Source: JBHHYS01 sp046757645
GTDB lineage: Bacteria; Acidobacteriota; Terriglobia; Acidiferrales; 2-02-FULL-67-57
Length of the DNA: 10,170 bases
NCBI GenBank assembly: GCA_046757645.1
Contig: JBHHYS010000087.1
Location: forward strand, 1 to 10,170
Reading direction: 5' to 3'
The notes below the pieces were generated by a model, which worked only from the letters and a program-made list of their open reading frames with translations, did not search any database and was not told where the DNA came from. A program made the position numbers and the translations under genes. Shown here in pieces: positions 1 to 5,319 of the stretch. Position 1 is the first letter of the stretch. Each line of letters starts with the position of its first letter.

Positions 1-429
1 TACACCTACGACGGGGAGAATCGGATCACGCACCTGGACGGCGCCACTGATCCCAACTACTACTACGATGGTTCCGGCCTGCGGGTAAAGAAAGTGGCCG
101 GGGCCACCACCACACTCTGCGTTTTCTCCGGGATCAAGGTGATTCCGGAATACGCCGCAGGTGCCGACCCCGCTTCACCCACCAAGGAGTACGTCTACTC
201 AGGAACTCAGTTACTTGCGACCGAGCAACCCTCCGGCACCACCTACCACCACAGTGGCCATCTCTCGGTCCGTGTCACCACGGACGTCGCCGGGACGGTT
301 GTCGCGCAGCGCGGTCACTACCCTTTCGGGGAATCGTGGTACCAGAGCGGCACCACCACGCCCTTCATCTTCACTTCCTATCTGCGCGACCTGAACATTG
401 CGCTCGATTACGGCGTCAACCGCTTCTAG
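1..429 (+). CDS. RHS/YD-repeat protein, C-terminal part (5' end outside window; probably broken)
   Basis: The frame is open from base 1 to a TAG at 427-429, giving 142 residues of a protein that starts upstream of the window. It begins with YTYDGENRI and YYYDGSGLRVKK, then has EYVYSGTQLLA, YHHSGHLSVRVTTD, GHYPFGESW and ALDYGVNRF. This is the usual order of the last YD repeats and RHS core hallmark: YDG repeats, a HLGSVR-like motif, PFGE, then LDY-x-ARYY. RHS proteins are large secreted or surface-associated beta-shell polypeptides, often toxin carriers or wall-associated proteins. Here the core motif is cut at its last aromatic position by the TAG, and no variable C-terminal toxin domain follows. 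I see the family clearly; that the gene is non-functional is inference. The alternative is a genuine short C-terminus. Confidence 0.8.
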   Translation, partial: YTYDGENRITHLDGATDPNYYYDGSGLRVKKVAGATTTLCVFSGIKVIPEYAAGADPASPTKEYVYSGTQLLATEQPSGTTYHHSGHLSVRVTTDVAGTVVAQRGHYPFGESWYQSGTTTPFIFTSYLRDLNIALDYGVNRF

Positions 430-500
430 AGCTACTGGCTGGAGTGGTTCCACAGTGCGGATGCGGCCGTCTGGTTGTGCAGTGGGGGGCAGGGCGCGGT
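430..500 (+). pseudogene. Remnant of the RHS core motif past the in-frame TAG
   Basis: Read in the same frame past the TAG, the sequence gives SYWLEWFHSADAAVW. This resembles the continuation expected after NRF-Y in RHS proteins (Y-S-x-x-L-G-R-F-x-S-x-D-P). The TAG sits exactly where a tyrosine codon (TAY) would be expected, so a single substitution would explain the break. Similarity fades after about position 475. Within a few bases the reverse-strand gene ends at 501, so the rest of the RHS 3' end appears to be lost. There is no ribosome-binding site or start for independent translation. Confidence 0.5.
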
Positions 501-797
501 TCAGGGAACCACGCGGGTCTTGCCGTCGGAGAGCGACGCCAGCTCGTAGCTATCAACCACCAGCACCGCTCCGGAGGGCCGACGCAGGGTCACGTCATCC
601 GGAGTGAAAAAAATCAGCTTGGCTTTGAACTTTTTCTTGGGGGCTTCCTTCTCCGCCACCGGCTCGCCGGTAGCGAAATCCACAGGAGTAATCTCGACCG
701 CTCGCGGACGCTTGAGCGCCACCTGCAGGTCAGTCAGTTGCTTTCGCCACCCGTCCAGCACCCGCCGGGCTGACTTCCAACCTTTGACGGTGCGCAT
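501..797 (-). CDS. Small hypothetical protein (98 aa)
   Basis: I do not recognise this family. The product is 98 residues, with no signal peptide or membrane segment. A basic, tryptophan-containing N-terminus (MRTVKGWKSARRVLDGW) is followed by a lysine-rich stretch (EKEAPKKKFKAK) and a hydrophobic beta-like C-terminal half (LIFF, GAVLVVDSYELASL). A GGGAG Shine-Dalgarno lies about 6 bases before the ATG, and a perfect TATAAT -10 on the same strand (836-841) would place transcription start about 30 bases upstream. Codon usage is GC-rich at third positions, like the neighbours. The overlapping plus-strand reading frame has no such signals. It faces the RHS remnant tail to tail and is divergent from the CYTH gene. 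That it is expressed is inference from these signals. Confidence 0.6.
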   Translation of the reverse strand: MRTVKGWKSARRVLDGWRKQLTDLQVALKRPRAVEITPVDFATGEPVAEKEAPKKKFKAKLIFFTPDDVTLRRPSGAVLVVDSYELASLSDGKTRVVP

Positions 798-814
798 CGC
801 TCGCTCCCGTCGCG

Positions 815-843
815 TTGCTCGCCGCGCCGGCGGCCATTATACT
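815..843 (+). promoter_or_regulatory. Sigma70-like promoter for the CYTH gene
   Basis: TTGCTC (815-820), a 17-base spacer and TATACT (838-843) form a good sigma70-type promoter. Start of transcription would fall near 850, only about three bases before the ATG at 853, so the mRNA would be leaderless or nearly so. The -10 overlaps the minus-strand -10 of the divergent gene. Confidence 0.6.
836..841 (-). promoter_or_regulatory. Minus-strand -10 element (TATAAT) for the small hypothetical gene
   Basis: On the minus strand these bases read TATAAT, a perfect -10, with an initiation site expected about 30 bases before the ATG at 797. No convincing -35 is seen at 16-19 bases upstream. It overlaps the plus-strand TATACT by four bases, giving a shared bidirectional promoter core. 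Confidence 0.45.
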
Positions 844-852
844 ACCCGGGAA

Positions 853-1470
853 ATGCGCGCCGGGGGAAAAGAGACGGAAATCAAGCTCGCCATCCGCAAC
901 GCCGCCGCCATGCGCCGCCAGCTGCGCCGGCGGGGATTTCGGGTCATCGGGCGGCGACGCTTCGAGCAGAACGTCTTGTTCGATTCGCCCCAGCGCACCC
1001 TCCGACGCCGCCACTGTATGCTTCGTTTGCGGAGCGTCAACGGGCGGCACTGGCTGACCTTCAAGGGACCGAGCGAGAGTTCGAGCCGCTACAAGGTGCG
1101 GCGGCAATATGAAATCGAGCTGACCGACGCAGGTGCCGCCGGCGCGATACTGGCCGGCTTGGGGCTGGCGCCGGTGTTTCGCTACCAGAAGTTTCGCACC
1201 GTTTATGCGGGGCGCGGCCCCTGGGCGGGCGGGGAAGTGATGCTGGACGAAACCCCCATCGGCGACTTTCTCGAACTCGAAGGCCGGCGGGAGTGGATTC
1301 GCCGGGTGGCGCGGGCGCTCGGGTCCGGGCCGGAGCAGTTCATCACCCGAACCTACGCCGCGCTCTACCTCGACTGGTGTCGCCGCCACCGCCGCCCCGC
1401 AACCCACATGGTTTTCGGCGGGGCCCACCGCGCTTTGGGCTTGACAAAAGAAAAGCGAAAACGTATGTAA
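853..1470 (+). CDS. CYTH-domain protein (CyaB / triphosphate tunnel family)
   Basis: The 205-residue product belongs to the CYTH superfamily, which folds into a beta-barrel tunnel that binds triphosphates with divalent metal. Members include class IV adenylate cyclases (CyaB), thiamine triphosphatases and inorganic triphosphatases. The signature ExExK is at E7-E9-K11 (ETEIK). It is followed by basic and acidic strands typical of the tunnel: VLFDSP, LRLRSVNG, LTFKGP, YEIEL, FRTVY, and VMLDETPIGDFLELEG near residues 130-150. The arrangement with LDETPIGDFLEIEG is closest to CyaB-like proteins. The substrate cannot be decided from sequence. The ATG at 853 was chosen because an upstream extension has no similarity and the next Met would remove ExExK. 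The basic C-terminal tail (LTKEKRKRM) is encoded by bases that also carry the promoter of the next operon. Confidence 0.85.
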   Translation: MRAGGKETEIKLAIRNAAAMRRQLRRRGFRVIGRRRFEQNVLFDSPQRTLRRRHCMLRLRSVNGRHWLTFKGPSESSSRYKVRRQYEIELTDAGAAGAILAGLGLAPVFRYQKFRTVYAGRGPWAGGEVMLDETPIGDFLELEGRREWIRRVARALGSGPEQFITRTYAALYLDWCRRHRRPATHMVFGGAHRALGLTKEKRKRM

Positions 1471-1471
1471 T
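1441..1471 (+). promoter_or_regulatory. Promoter of the M-box / magnesium transport operon
   Basis: A perfect TTGACA (1441-1446) is followed after 17 bases by TATGTA (1464-1469). A second possible -10, TGTAAT (1466-1471), has a 19-base spacer. Both predict transcription start near 1475-1478. The promoter lies inside the last codons of the CYTH gene, and its -10 includes the CYTH stop codon TAA. The spacer is A-rich, unlike the surrounding GC-rich DNA. Confidence 0.7.
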
Positions 1472-1474
1472 GGC

Positions 1475-1494
1475 CGGGGAACAAAGGGTTCCTC
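1475..1494 (+). promoter_or_regulatory. 5' leader hairpin / candidate antiterminator strand
   Basis: The start of the leader can fold locally: GGGGAAC (1476-1482) pairs with GTTCCTC (1488-1494), seven pairs including one G-U. Alternatively, bases 1475-1484 can pair with 1710-1719, ten pairs with one G-U. That second pairing would consume the first strand of the intrinsic terminator. The two structures exclude each other, which suggests a switching element. The pairings were read by eye; that they are functional is inference. Confidence 0.35.
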
Positions 1495-1514
1495 ACGAGC
1501 CTTTCTCTGAGAGG

Positions 1515-1680
1515 TGGCAACCTCGTTAGGCGAGGCAACCACCCGAACGAACGCCACTGCCCGGGCCGATGGAGACATCCTAACGGGCGAACAGGCACTA
1601 CCGGCTTAAGGTTTTGCCTAGTGTGGCTGTCCCGAGGCATCGGGACGACGTTGGGTGGCGCTGAAGCTCAACTAGAGGGG
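1515..1680 (+). ncRNA. M-box (ykoK-type) magnesium riboswitch aptamer
   Basis: This leader segment matches the conserved M-box blocks in order: CGTTAGGCGAGGC (1524-1536; family GUUAGGYGAGGCU), ACTGCCC (1556-1562), GGGCGAACAGG (1585-1595; family GGGUCAACAG), TTAAGG (1607-1612), GGCTGTCCC (1625-1633), and GCGCTGAAGCTC (1658-1669; family GUGCUAAAGCUC). Helices visible by eye are CCTC 1521-1524 with GAGG 1675-1678 (closing helix), CCACCC 1539-1544 with GGGTGG 1653-1658, and GCCCG 1559-1563 with CGGGC 1584-1588. M-box RNAs fold compactly when Mg2+ is plentiful and switch off magnesium transporter genes. Here it precedes a terminator and an MgtE-sensor plus Nramp-like pair. The exact edges are approximate. 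Confidence 0.9.
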
Positions 1681-1693
1681 ATCCGAGCAGTCC

Positions 1694-1712
1694 CAACAAG
1701 CCGGGCTGGTTG
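1694..1712 (+). other. Small hairpin between aptamer and terminator
   Basis: CAAC (1694-1697) pairs with GTTG (1709-1712) and AGC (1699-1701) with GCT (1705-1707) around a CGG loop, with one A-G mismatch. It sits between the aptamer and the terminator, and its 3' part overlaps the bases proposed for the antiterminator (1710-1719), so it may be part of the expression platform. Confidence 0.35.
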
Positions 1713-1715
1713 TTT

Positions 1716-1750
1716 CCCGCGATGGGCTTCCGCGCCCCGCGGGTTTTTTT
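1716..1750 (+). terminator. Intrinsic terminator of the M-box expression platform
   Basis: CCCGCG (1716-1721) pairs with CGCGGG (1738-1743) and GGGC (1724-1727) with GCCC (1734-1737) around a TTCCGC loop. This is a ten-pair stem with a two-base bulge, followed directly by seven T (1744-1750). It lies about 30 bases before the first start codon of the operon, the normal place for a transcription-terminating riboswitch platform. High Mg2+ would be expected to favour this hairpin. Confidence 0.9.
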
Positions 1751-1780
1751 GTGCCCAAACGAGCCGGGTGAGGTGCGAGC

Positions 1781-3025
1781 ATGATTCACGTCACCGAATT
1801 GCTGGACGCCAGCGTCTATGACGTCCAGGGGAATTACGTCGGGCGGGTGCGCGAGCTTTGCATCGTTCCGGTCGAGCAGCCCAGCCGCATCGCCCGCCTG
1901 GTGATTGCCCGGGGACGATACCAACCTTTGCAGGCGCGCTACGATCAGGTGGCCTCGGCGGCGCCCGGCATGGTGCGCCTGAACACCGGCGAGTTGCAGC
2001 TCGAACCCTACCTCCCGGACGAAAGCTGGCTCACCGTGCGCAAAGACCTGCTCGACCAACAGATCATCGACATCCACGGCCGCAAGGTGGTGCGGGTGAA
2101 CGACATTGACCTGCTGGAACTCCCTGTCAACGGCCACATGGAACTGCGCCTGGCGCAGGTGGACGTGGGTCTGGCCGGGGCCGTGCGCCGCTTGCTCAAA
2201 GGCGTGGTTCCCTCCCAGTGGGTGCGGACCCTGCAAAAGCGCCTGCCGACGCGGGTGATCCCCTGGGAGTTCGTGGACATGATCGAGACCGACCCGCTGC
2301 GCCGGGTGAAGCTGCGGCTCCCGCAGTCGAAGCTGGCTGAACTCCACCCGGCCGATATCGCCGACATCATCGAAGAGCTGGCCCCGGCCGAGCGCGACGC
2401 CGTCATCGGAACCCTGGACGACGCCACCGCCGCCGAAGCTCTGGGCGAGGTCAAGCACAAAGTGCAGGTGCGCATCCTTGAAGAGCTCGACAAAGAGCGG
2501 GCGGCCGACATCCTGGAGCGGATGCCGCCCGACGAAGCCGCCGACGTGCTGGCCGACCTCCCCGACAAGACCGCCAGCGAAGTACTCAAGGACATGGACC
2601 GGCAGGAAGCCAGTGAGCTGGTGGAGCTGATGCGCTTTGAGGAAAACACCGCCGGGGGACTGATGACCCCGGAGGTGTTTGCCGTCGAGGAAGCGGCCAG
2701 CGTTACTCAGACGGTGGGCTCGCTGCGAGGCAGCAAGCTGCCCGCGGATACGCTCGACACCATCTATTTGATCAACGCCCACCAGGGGCTCACCGGGGCG
2801 GTGCCGTTGGCGCGACTCCTGCTGGCGGCGCCCGACGCGGCGCTGATCGATCTGCGCACCGAACAACTGGTTTTCGTGGATACGGAAGCCGAAGAGAAAC
2901 AGGTATTTGACCTCTTCGACAAATACAACCTGCACTCGCTGCCCGTGGTGGACGCCGAGCAGAAACTCCTGGGCGTCATCACCGCTGACGATGTCATCCA
3001 CCGCCTATGGCAACGCCAAGAGTAA
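1781..3025 (+). CDS. Soluble MgtE-N / CBS-pair magnesium-sensor-like protein with PRC-barrel N-terminus
   Basis: The product has 414 residues and no membrane segment. Residues 1-75 resemble a PRC-barrel (LLDASVYDVQGNYVGRVREL), and a second similar unit starts near 89 (LLDQQIIDIHGRKVVRV). Residues about 183-285 form an alpha-helical MgtE N-terminal domain with repeated motifs (HPADIADIIEEL, ILEELDKERAADILERM, PDEAADVLADL). TAGGLMTPE at 290-298 and LPVVDAEQKLLGVITADDV near 390-408 mark a CBS pair, as in MgtE. In MgtE these cytosolic domains sense Mg2+ and gate the channel. Here the protein ends (HRLWQRQE) where the plug helix and membrane domain would start. An AGGTG ribosome-binding site lies 5 bases before the ATG. 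The gene follows an M-box riboswitch and overlaps the Nramp-like gene by 19 bases, so a role as Mg2+-dependent partner of that carrier is likely but inferred. Confidence 0.9.
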   Translation: MIHVTELLDASVYDVQGNYVGRVRELCIVPVEQPSRIARLVIARGRYQPLQARYDQVASAAPGMVRLNTGELQLEPYLPDESWLTVRKDLLDQQIIDIHGRKVVRVNDIDLLELPVNGHMELRLAQVDVGLAGAVRRLLKGVVPSQWVRTLQKRLPTRVIPWEFVDMIETDPLRRVKLRLPQSKLAELHPADIADIIEELAPAERDAVIGTLDDATAAEALGEVKHKVQVRILEELDKERAADILERMPPDEAADVLADLPDKTASEVLKDMDRQEASELVELMRFEENTAGGLMTPEVFAVEEAASVTQTVGSLRGSKLPADTLDTIYLINAHQGLTGAVPLARLLLAAPDAALIDLRTEQLVFVDTEAEEKQVFDLFDKYNLHSLPVVDAEQKLLGVITADDVIHRLWQRQE

Positions 3026-4344
3026 AAACCTGGCTGGCCCCGCTGCGGGGCGAGCGACGCCGACTGCGGCTCTGGCGCCGCCGGTTGATGATTCTCCTGG
3101 CCGTCATCGGCCCGGGATTGATCATCTCCAACGTGGACAACGACGCTGGAGGCATCTACACCTATTCGTTGGCCGGGGCGCGGTTCGGCTACCTGTTGCT
3201 CTGGACGCTGATCCCTATGACCGTGATCCTCTACGTCACCGAAGAGATGGCGGCGCGCATGGGGGTGGTGACCGGCAAAGGTCTCTCCGACCTGATCCGG
3301 GAAGAGTTCGGCTTCCGCACTACTTTCTTTCTGATGCTGGCGGTGCTGGCGGTGGCGTTGGGCAACATTCTGGCCGAGTTTGCCGGGGTGGCCGCCAGCC
3401 TGGAATTGTTCGGGGTGAGCCGCTACGTTTCCGTGCCGGCGGCGGCGGTGCTGATGTGGCTGCTGGTGGTGCGGGGCAGCTCGAGAGTGGTGGAGAAAAT
3501 CTTTCTCTTCTTCTGCCTGTTTTACCTGGCCTACGTGGCCTCCGCCTTCATGGCGAAGCCCGACTGGTCGGAGGCCGCCAGACTCACCGTGTGGCCGTGG
3601 CCGGAGGTGGAGTGGAGCTCGAGCTACCTGCTCTTGTTGCTGGCGATGGTGGGCTCCACCATCGCGCCCTGGCAGCACTTCTACTTGCAGGCCGCTGTGG
3701 TGGAGAAGGGGATTCCCCGCGACCGCTACTGGGAGACGCGTGCCGACGTGGCGGTGGGCAGCATCACCTGCATGGCGATTGTGTTTTTCATCATCGTGGC
3801 CTGCGCCGCCACCCTCAACGTTGCCGGGCGCACCGATATCCGCGACGCCGCTGAGGCCGCCGCGGCCTTGCGCCCCCTGCTCCCCCCGAACTATGCGGTG
3901 TTTGCCTCCTACTTGTTTGCCATCGGATTGCTCAATGCCTCGCTGTTCGCGGCCTCGATTCTTCCCCTCTCGACCGCCTATGTGATTTGCGAAGGGGTGG
4001 GCGTGGAAGCCGGGATCGACAAGAGCTTCCGCGAGGCGCCCATCTTCTACTGGTTGTACACCGCGCTGATCTTCGTGGGCGCGGGATTGATCCTGCTACC
4101 GCGGACGCCCCTGGTGCGGGTTATGGTGCTCTCCCAGGTGGTGAACGCCTTTTTGCTGCCGGTGGTGTTGATCTTCATGCTGGTGCTGGTGAACCGCCGC
4201 GACCTCATGGGGGAGTGGCGGAACTCCCGCGGCTTCAATGTCGTGGCCTGGGCCACCGCCGGCGCCATGATCCTGCTCACCCTGGCGCTCGTCTATTTGG
4301 CGGTGCGCGGCCTTCCGGTGAGCTTGAGCGGCCACGGGGGTTAG
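3007..4344 (+). CDS. Nramp-superfamily (NRMT-like) divalent metal transporter, probably Mg2+
   Basis: A 445-residue polytopic membrane protein with about 11 TM helices: roughly 27-45, 57-78, 105-130, 142-155, 164-182, 206-230, 247-270, 296-327, 346-364, 369-395 and 409-433. The Nramp frame is clear: GPG (35-37) followed after eight residues by the TM1 metal-site motif, then AGARFGY. The canonical DPGN is DAGG here (D46-A47-G48-G49), so the metal-binding Asn is Gly. In TM6 the canonical M-P-H is A220-P221-W222, so the soft-metal-selecting Met is Ala. Known Nramp-related magnesium transporters (NRMTs) lack the canonical Met, as I recall from published work. With the M-box leader and the MgtE-sensor gene overlapping its start, Mg2+ uptake is the best call; Mn2+ or Fe2+ transport is less likely. 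The basic N-terminus before TM1 fits a cytoplasmic end. Confidence 0.85.
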   Translation: MATPRVKTWLAPLRGERRRLRLWRRRLMILLAVIGPGLIISNVDNDAGGIYTYSLAGARFGYLLLWTLIPMTVILYVTEEMAARMGVVTGKGLSDLIREEFGFRTTFFLMLAVLAVALGNILAEFAGVAASLELFGVSRYVSVPAAAVLMWLLVVRGSSRVVEKIFLFFCLFYLAYVASAFMAKPDWSEAARLTVWPWPEVEWSSSYLLLLLAMVGSTIAPWQHFYLQAAVVEKGIPRDRYWETRADVAVGSITCMAIVFFIIVACAATLNVAGRTDIRDAAEAAAALRPLLPPNYAVFASYLFAIGLLNASLFAASILPLSTAYVICEGVGVEAGIDKSFREAPIFYWLYTALIFVGAGLILLPRTPLVRVMVLSQVVNAFLLPVVLIFMLVLVNRRDLMGEWRNSRGFNVVAWATAGAMILLTLALVYLAVRGLPVSLSGHGG

Positions 4345-4373
4345 GGATTGGCAAGCGGATTGCCTAGCATCCC
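4344..4373 (+). repeat. Hairpin with GGCAAG...TTGCCTAGC motif (copy 1)
   Basis: GGGAT (4344-4348) pairs with ATCCC (4369-4373) and GGCAA (4350-4354) with TTGCC (4360-4364). There is no T tract, so it is not a classical terminator. The segment 4350-4368 is nearly identical to 9835-9852 downstream of ispG. It lies directly at the transporter stop codon and may mark the operon end. Confidence 0.45.
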
Positions 4374-4388
4374 TGGGTGTGCTACCGT
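4360..4388 (+). promoter_or_regulatory. Possible weak promoter for uppS
   Basis: TTGCCT (4360-4365), a 17-base spacer and TACCGT (4383-4388) would start transcription near 4395, at the ATG of uppS (4396). No Shine-Dalgarno is seen before that ATG, so a leaderless mRNA is plausible. The -10 is poor, and the -35 overlaps the hairpin. Confidence 0.3.
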
Positions 4389-4395
4389 GAACATA

Positions 4396-5253
4396 ATGAA
4401 AGAGAAATCGTTATTCAAATCGGGAAGCGCCGAAGCGGCTCTCTGGGCGCAGATTGACCCGGGCGCCCTGCCGCGCCACATCGCCGTCATCATGGACGGC
4501 AATGGCCGCTGGGCGCGCCGGCGGCGACAACCGCGGGTGGCGGGTCACCGGGCCGGGGTGCGCGCGGCCCGTGAGATTGTCGAAAGCTGCGCGCGCATCG
4601 GCGTGCCGGTGCTGACCCTCTACGCCTTTTCCCTGGACAACTGGAAGCGGCCCCCGGCGGAGGTGGACTTCCTGATGAAGCTGCTCCGGGAGTACGTGCG
4701 CCGCGACCTGGATTACATGCGCCGCAACAACGTGCGTCTGCGGGTGATTGGCCGCTGGCAGGAGTTGCCCGAGCCGGTGCGCGCCGATGTGGCCCGCACC
4801 CTCCAGGAAACCGCCGCCAACACCGGGATGCAACTAGTGGTGGCCCTCAACTACAGTGCCCGGGCCGAGCTGGTCGACGCCGTGCGCGGCCTGTTGGAGC
4901 AAGCCCAGCGTAATGGCCTGGGGCCGGTGGACGAAGCCACGCTCGCCGCCCACCTCTACGCGGGCGATCTGCCCGACCCCGACCTGCTGATCCGCACCAG
5001 CGGCGAAATGCGTCTGAGCAACTTCCTGCTCTGGCAGATTGCCTACACGGAAATCTGGGTGACCGAGGAGCTCTGGCCGGATTTCTCCACCTCCCACCTG
5101 TTGCAGGCCATCTTGGACTTTCAGCAGCGGGAGCGGCGTTACGGCGGCCTCTCCTCCCCGGAAAGAAGAGCCCGCCTTGAATCCCCCGGGGGCAAGCCCG
5201 CCTCTGCCCGGCAGGCGCCGCGTCCCCCCGTCCCGGCACCGGCGGAGAAATAA
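4396..5253 (+). CDS. uppS: Undecaprenyl diphosphate synthase (cis-prenyltransferase)
   Basis: This enzyme adds isopentenyl units in cis to farnesyl diphosphate, making the C55 lipid carrier for peptidoglycan and other envelope polymers. The signature HIAVIMDGNGRWA lies at residues 28-40, with catalytic D34 and the G-N-G-R-W phosphate-binding loop. Further hallmarks are LTLYAFSLDNWKRP, LVVALNYSAR, and near the end RTSGEMRLSNFLLWQ and YTEIW. The first ATG with a sensible lead-in is 4396 (285 aa). GTG 4387 or TTG 4348 are possible longer starts, but the extra residues have no family similarity. The last 35 or so residues (after RERRYGGL) are a Pro/Arg/Ala-rich tail beyond the usual family end, possibly disordered. 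It heads the uppS-cdsA-dxr-rseP-ispG cluster. Confidence 0.93.
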   Translation: MKEKSLFKSGSAEAALWAQIDPGALPRHIAVIMDGNGRWARRRRQPRVAGHRAGVRAAREIVESCARIGVPVLTLYAFSLDNWKRPPAEVDFLMKLLREYVRRDLDYMRRNNVRLRVIGRWQELPEPVRADVARTLQETAANTGMQLVVALNYSARAELVDAVRGLLEQAQRNGLGPVDEATLAAHLYAGDLPDPDLLIRTSGEMRLSNFLLWQIAYTEIWVTEELWPDFSTSHLLQAILDFQQRERRYGGLSSPERRARLESPGGKPASARQAPRPPVPAPAEK

Positions 5254-5277
5254 AGCTCCGAGCGGGCAAGCTCCCCC

Positions 5278-5286
5278 TGGTAGAAT
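5278..5286 (+). promoter_or_regulatory. Extended -10 promoter before cdsA
   Basis: TGG-TAGAAT (5278-5286) is a good extended -10 in the short gap between uppS and cdsA, with start of transcription expected about 27 bases before the cdsA ATG. No clear -35 is visible. A very similar TGGTAGTAT occurs before the Fur-family gene at 9964-9972. Confidence 0.4.
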
Positions 5287-5319
5287 CCCTCCGCTGAACT
5301 TCTTCGCGTTGAGTCCACG

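Noticed and set aside
604..852. N-terminal extension of the CYTH frame from a GTG at 604
   Set aside because: It has no CYTH similarity, it crosses the promoter and the opposite-strand gene, and the ExExK motif normally sits near the N-terminus, as with ATG 853.
1598..3001. Long minus-strand open frame (467 codons) opposite the MgtE-N/CBS gene
   Set aside because: It has a His/Gln/Arg/Val-rich composition without motifs, it is antisense to a clearly recognised protein, and it also runs through the riboswitch terminator. This is a typical shadow in GC-rich DNA.
3007..4344. Naming the transporter mntH (Mn2+/H+ symporter)
   Set aside because: The DPGN and MPH motifs diagnostic for Mn/Fe Nramps are altered, and the operon is under an M-box, so that symbol would mislead.
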